NCBI RefSeq assembly: GCF_024707525.1
Contig: NZ_CP062231.1
Coordinates: forward strand, 3,844,001-3,908,000
Length of the DNA stretch: 64,000 nucleotides
Direction of reading: 5' to 3'
Origin: Rhizobium sp. TH2
GTDB lineage: Bacteria > Pseudomonadota > Alphaproteobacteria > Rhizobiales > Rhizobiaceae
Shown here: positions 62,125-64,000 of the stretch, in pieces
Position numbering within the stretch: the first letter of the stretch is position 1
How the letters are laid out: the number at the start of each line of letters is the position of its first letter
The notes under the pieces: generated by a model
Databases searched by the model: none
The model's input: the letters and a program-made list of their open reading frames with translations, nothing else
What the model was told of the DNA's origin: nothing
Position numbers and translations under genes: made by a program

Positions 62125-62895
62125 ATGTTCCTGATACCGCGCCACAAGGAAATCCTCGATATCGCCCGTGTGCAGGGCAAGGTCCTGGTGGAGGAACTGG
62201 CGAACCGGTTCGAGATCACGCCGCAGACCATCCGCAAGGATCTCAACGATCTCTGCGAGAAGAAACTGCTCAACCGCATCCATGGCGGCGCGGTCTTTCC
62301 ATCCGGCACCGAGAACATGCAATACGAGCAGCGGCGGCTGATCGCGGCGACCGAGAAGGATGCGATCGGCCGCGCGGCGGCGGCGCTCATTCCCGACAAT
62401 GCTTCGCTCTTCGTCAATATCGGCACCACGACGGAAGCGGTCGGCCAGGCACTGCTCGACCATGGCCGGCTAATGATCATCACCAATAACATAAATGTTG
62501 CCAACAAGTTACGCGTCTATCCGCAGTTCGAGGTGGTGATTGCCGGCGGCGTCGTACGCGGCACGGATGGCGGCATCGTCGGCGAGGCGGCGGTCGATTT
62601 CATCCGCCAGTTCAAGGTGGATTATGCCGTGATCGGCGCCTCGGCGATTGACGATGATGGCGCGCTGCTCGACTTCGATTTTCGCGAAGTGAAGGTCGCG
62701 CAGGCGATTATCGCCAATGCGCGGCATGTGATTCTCGTGTCGGATTCGACGAAATTCGAGCGCACCGCACCCGTTCGGATCGGCCACATTTCGCAGGTCC
62801 ACACCTTCGTGACCGACAATTGTTTTCCCGAAAATCTCCGGAAAATCTGTCGCGAGAACGATGTTCAACTGATCGAAACCGCCAAATCCCATTGA
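62125..62895 (+). CDS. glpR: Glycerol-3-phosphate regulon repressor, DeoR family (GlpR)
   Basis: A 256-residue repressor. N-terminal helix-turn-helix: VLVEELANRFEITPQTIRKD, followed by the DeoR signature LLNRIHGGAV; C-terminal sensor domain with LFVNIGTTTEAVGQALLDHG and VILVSDSTKFERTAPVRI. Glycerol-3-phosphate is the expected inducer, because glpD is the next gene in the same direction, 154 bp away. Confidence 0.9.
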   Translation: MFLIPRHKEILDIARVQGKVLVEELANRFEITPQTIRKDLNDLCEKKLLNRIHGGAVFPSGTENMQYEQRRLIAATEKDAIGRAAAALIPDNASLFVNIGTTTEAVGQALLDHGRLMIITNNINVANKLRVYPQFEVVIAGGVVRGTDGGIVGEAAVDFIRQFKVDYAVIGASAIDDDGALLDFDFREVKVAQAIIANARHVILVSDSTKFERTAPVRIGHISQVHTFVTDNCFPENLRKICRENDVQLIETAKSH

Positions 62896-62970
62896 TATCA
62901 ATCAATAGTTCGGACGCGCCTGGATGCCGCCGGTTGTCCCGCTGAATTCATCACCCATATTCGATTGACA

Positions 62971-63035
62971 TTCGTTTTGATTTCGTTTTGAATGCTTTTA
63001 GTTTCGCAAATGCAATAAAATGCTGCATTGCGAAA
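62971..63035 (+). promoter_or_regulatory. Candidate glpD operator region
   Basis: Two direct repeats TTCGTTTTGA (62971-62980 and 62982-62991), 11 bp apart (one helical turn), are followed by an imperfect dyad TTTCGCAAATGCA / TGCATTGCGAAA (63002-63014 and 63024-63035). The sequences are close to the glpD start at 63050 and share their core with motifs before glpR. Confidence 0.6.
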
Positions 63036-63049
63036 GGGGATGGAAGCAT

Positions 63050-64000
63050 ATGACGGACGGAGTCTACGACATCTTTATCGCGGGCGGCGGCATCAATGGC
63101 TGCGGCATTGCGCGTGACGCTGTCGGGCGCGGGTTCTCCGTTTTCCTCGCCGAAATGAAGGACCTCGCCTCGGGCACATCGTCCGGCTCCACCAAGCTCA
63201 TCCATGGCGGACTGCGCTATCTGGAACACTATGAGTTCCGGCTGGTGCGGGAGGCACTGATGGAGCGGGAAGTGCTCTGGGGCATGGCGCCGCACATCAT
63301 CTGGCCGCTCAGGTTCGTGCTGCCGCTGCACAAGGCGATGCGCCCCGCCTGGCTGATCCGGCTCGGCCTGTTCCTCTACGATTACATCGGCGGCCGCAAG
63401 GCGCTGCCGGCGACACGGACGCTCAATCTCGAAACCGATCCGGCCGGTGGGCCGCTCAAACCGGGCTTCCGCAAGGCTTTCGAATATTCCGATTGCTGGG
63501 TCAACGATGCCCGCCTCGTGGCACTCAACGCCCGCGACGCGGCCGATCGCGGCGCTGTCATCAAGACCCGCACCAAGGTCGTATCGGCCCGCCGCGAGGG
63601 CGGCTTCTGGTCTGTTGTCACCGAGAACGAACAGACCGGCCAGACCGAGACGATCAGCGCCCGGCTGTTCGTCAACGCGGCCGGCCCCTGGGTCGACAAG
63701 CTGCTGCAGAACGCCGCCGGCTCGAACGCCAGCAATGTCCGCCTCGTCCAGGGCAGCCACATCGTGGTGCGCAGGAAATTCTCCGATTCCCGCGCCTATT
63801 TTTTCCAGAACAACGATGGCCGGATTTTCTTCGCCATTCCCTATGAGGAAGACTTCACGCTGATCGGCACCACCGACCAAGACTACAAGGGCGATCCGCA
63901 GGACGTGAAGATCACCGATGCCGAGATCGATTATCTCTGCGCCGGCGCCAGCGAATATTTTGCCGAGCCGGTCACCCGCGCCGACATGGTATGGTCCTAT
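63050..64000 (+). CDS. glpD: Glycerol-3-phosphate dehydrogenase GlpD, C-terminus cut by window edge
   Basis: An FAD-dependent membrane-associated enzyme oxidising glycerol-3-phosphate to dihydroxyacetone phosphate. The visible 317 residues include the FAD-binding IFIAGGGINGCGIARDAVGR at the N-terminus, the GTSSGSTKLIHGGLRYLEHY signature near residue 43, and FVNAAGPWVDKLL. About 500 residues is normal, so around 190 are missing at the right edge. In rhizobia glpD heads an operon with an ABC glycerol transporter (glpSTPQUV), which may follow beyond the window (inference). Confidence 0.95.
   Translation, partial: MTDGVYDIFIAGGGINGCGIARDAVGRGFSVFLAEMKDLASGTSSGSTKLIHGGLRYLEHYEFRLVREALMEREVLWGMAPHIIWPLRFVLPLHKAMRPAWLIRLGLFLYDYIGGRKALPATRTLNLETDPAGGPLKPGFRKAFEYSDCWVNDARLVALNARDAADRGAVIKTRTKVVSARREGGFWSVVTENEQTGQTETISARLFVNAAGPWVDKLLQNAAGSNASNVRLVQGSHIVVRRKFSDSRAYFFQNNDGRIFFAIPYEEDFTLIGTTDQDYKGDPQDVKITDAEIDYLCAGASEYFAEPVTRADMVWSY

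Overview
The window is about 62% GC and looks like an ordinary chromosomal segment of an alphaproteobacterium of the Rhizobiales, most likely family Rhizobiaceae. The evidence is the CtrA/ChpT cell-cycle pair next to an EipA (DUF1134) gene, a fused CysNC, the order purA - rpoH - rluD - trmH - chpT - ctrA that I recall from Sinorhizobium and Agrobacterium chromosomes, group-2 type capsule genes, and several GC-rich palindromic intergenic repeats of rhizobial style. No rRNA, tRNA, CRISPR array, prophage or intact insertion sequence was seen. All identifications come from reading motifs; no database search was run.

Layout. 1-4.1 kb: a branched-chain amino acid ABC transporter (livHMGF) with a small membrane protein cut by the left edge. 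4.7-8.3 kb: sulfate activation (cysD, cysNC, cysQ). 8.4-10.1 kb: a secreted repeat/RTX calcium-binding protein, followed by an IS630 transposase remnant. 10.6-15.6 kb: capsule genes (KpsS-like, KpsC-like, outer-membrane export lipoprotein). 15.9-21.2 kb: a small unknown gene, a divergent uracil-DNA glycosylase, galE, a PqiA-like protein, a DMT exporter and purA. 21.3-27.2 kb: a large membrane-anchored acidic protein, heat-shock sigma factor rpoH, rluD, a small membrane protein and a TrmH-type methyltransferase. 27.4-33.6 kb: a coiled-coil membrane protein, eipA, chpT, a lone receiver, a cupin, ctrA and a FliJ-like gene, a cell-cycle and envelope block with candidate CtrA sites. 33.8-35.4 kb: a second repeat/RTX protein built like the first.

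35.5-42.3 kb: two divergent units for uptake of one sugar (ribokinase, RbsD/FucU mutarotase and ABC ATPase on one side; binding protein and two permeases on the other). 42.4-44.3 kb: a PHB-depolymerase-type esterase and an FMN reductase. 44.4-48.5 kb: an organosulfur operon (SsuABC-like transporter plus flavin monooxygenase) preceded by a 9+9 bp palindrome. 48.7-54.0 kb: an orphan sensor kinase, a 276 bp multi-hairpin repeat, and a periplasmic molybdenum hydroxylase (IorAB-like) with its cytochrome c. 54.8-59.3 kb: a sugar-kinase / M42 peptidase / BtpA-SgcQ operon with a divergent aldo-keto reductase, possibly an uncharacterised sugar pathway. 59.6-64 kb: cold-shock protein, a FrcK-like kinase, a D-2-hydroxyacid dehydrogenase, then glpR and glpD (cut by the right edge).

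The points most worth following are (i) two unlinked proteins with seven diverged repeats of about 50 residues, read as seven-bladed propellers, each fused to an RTX tail ending in AGDF(I/V)L; (ii) the 276 bp element with 34 bp near-perfect ends and two nested inner hairpins at 49985-50260; and (iii) the sgcX/sgcQ-like operon with an FGGY kinase.
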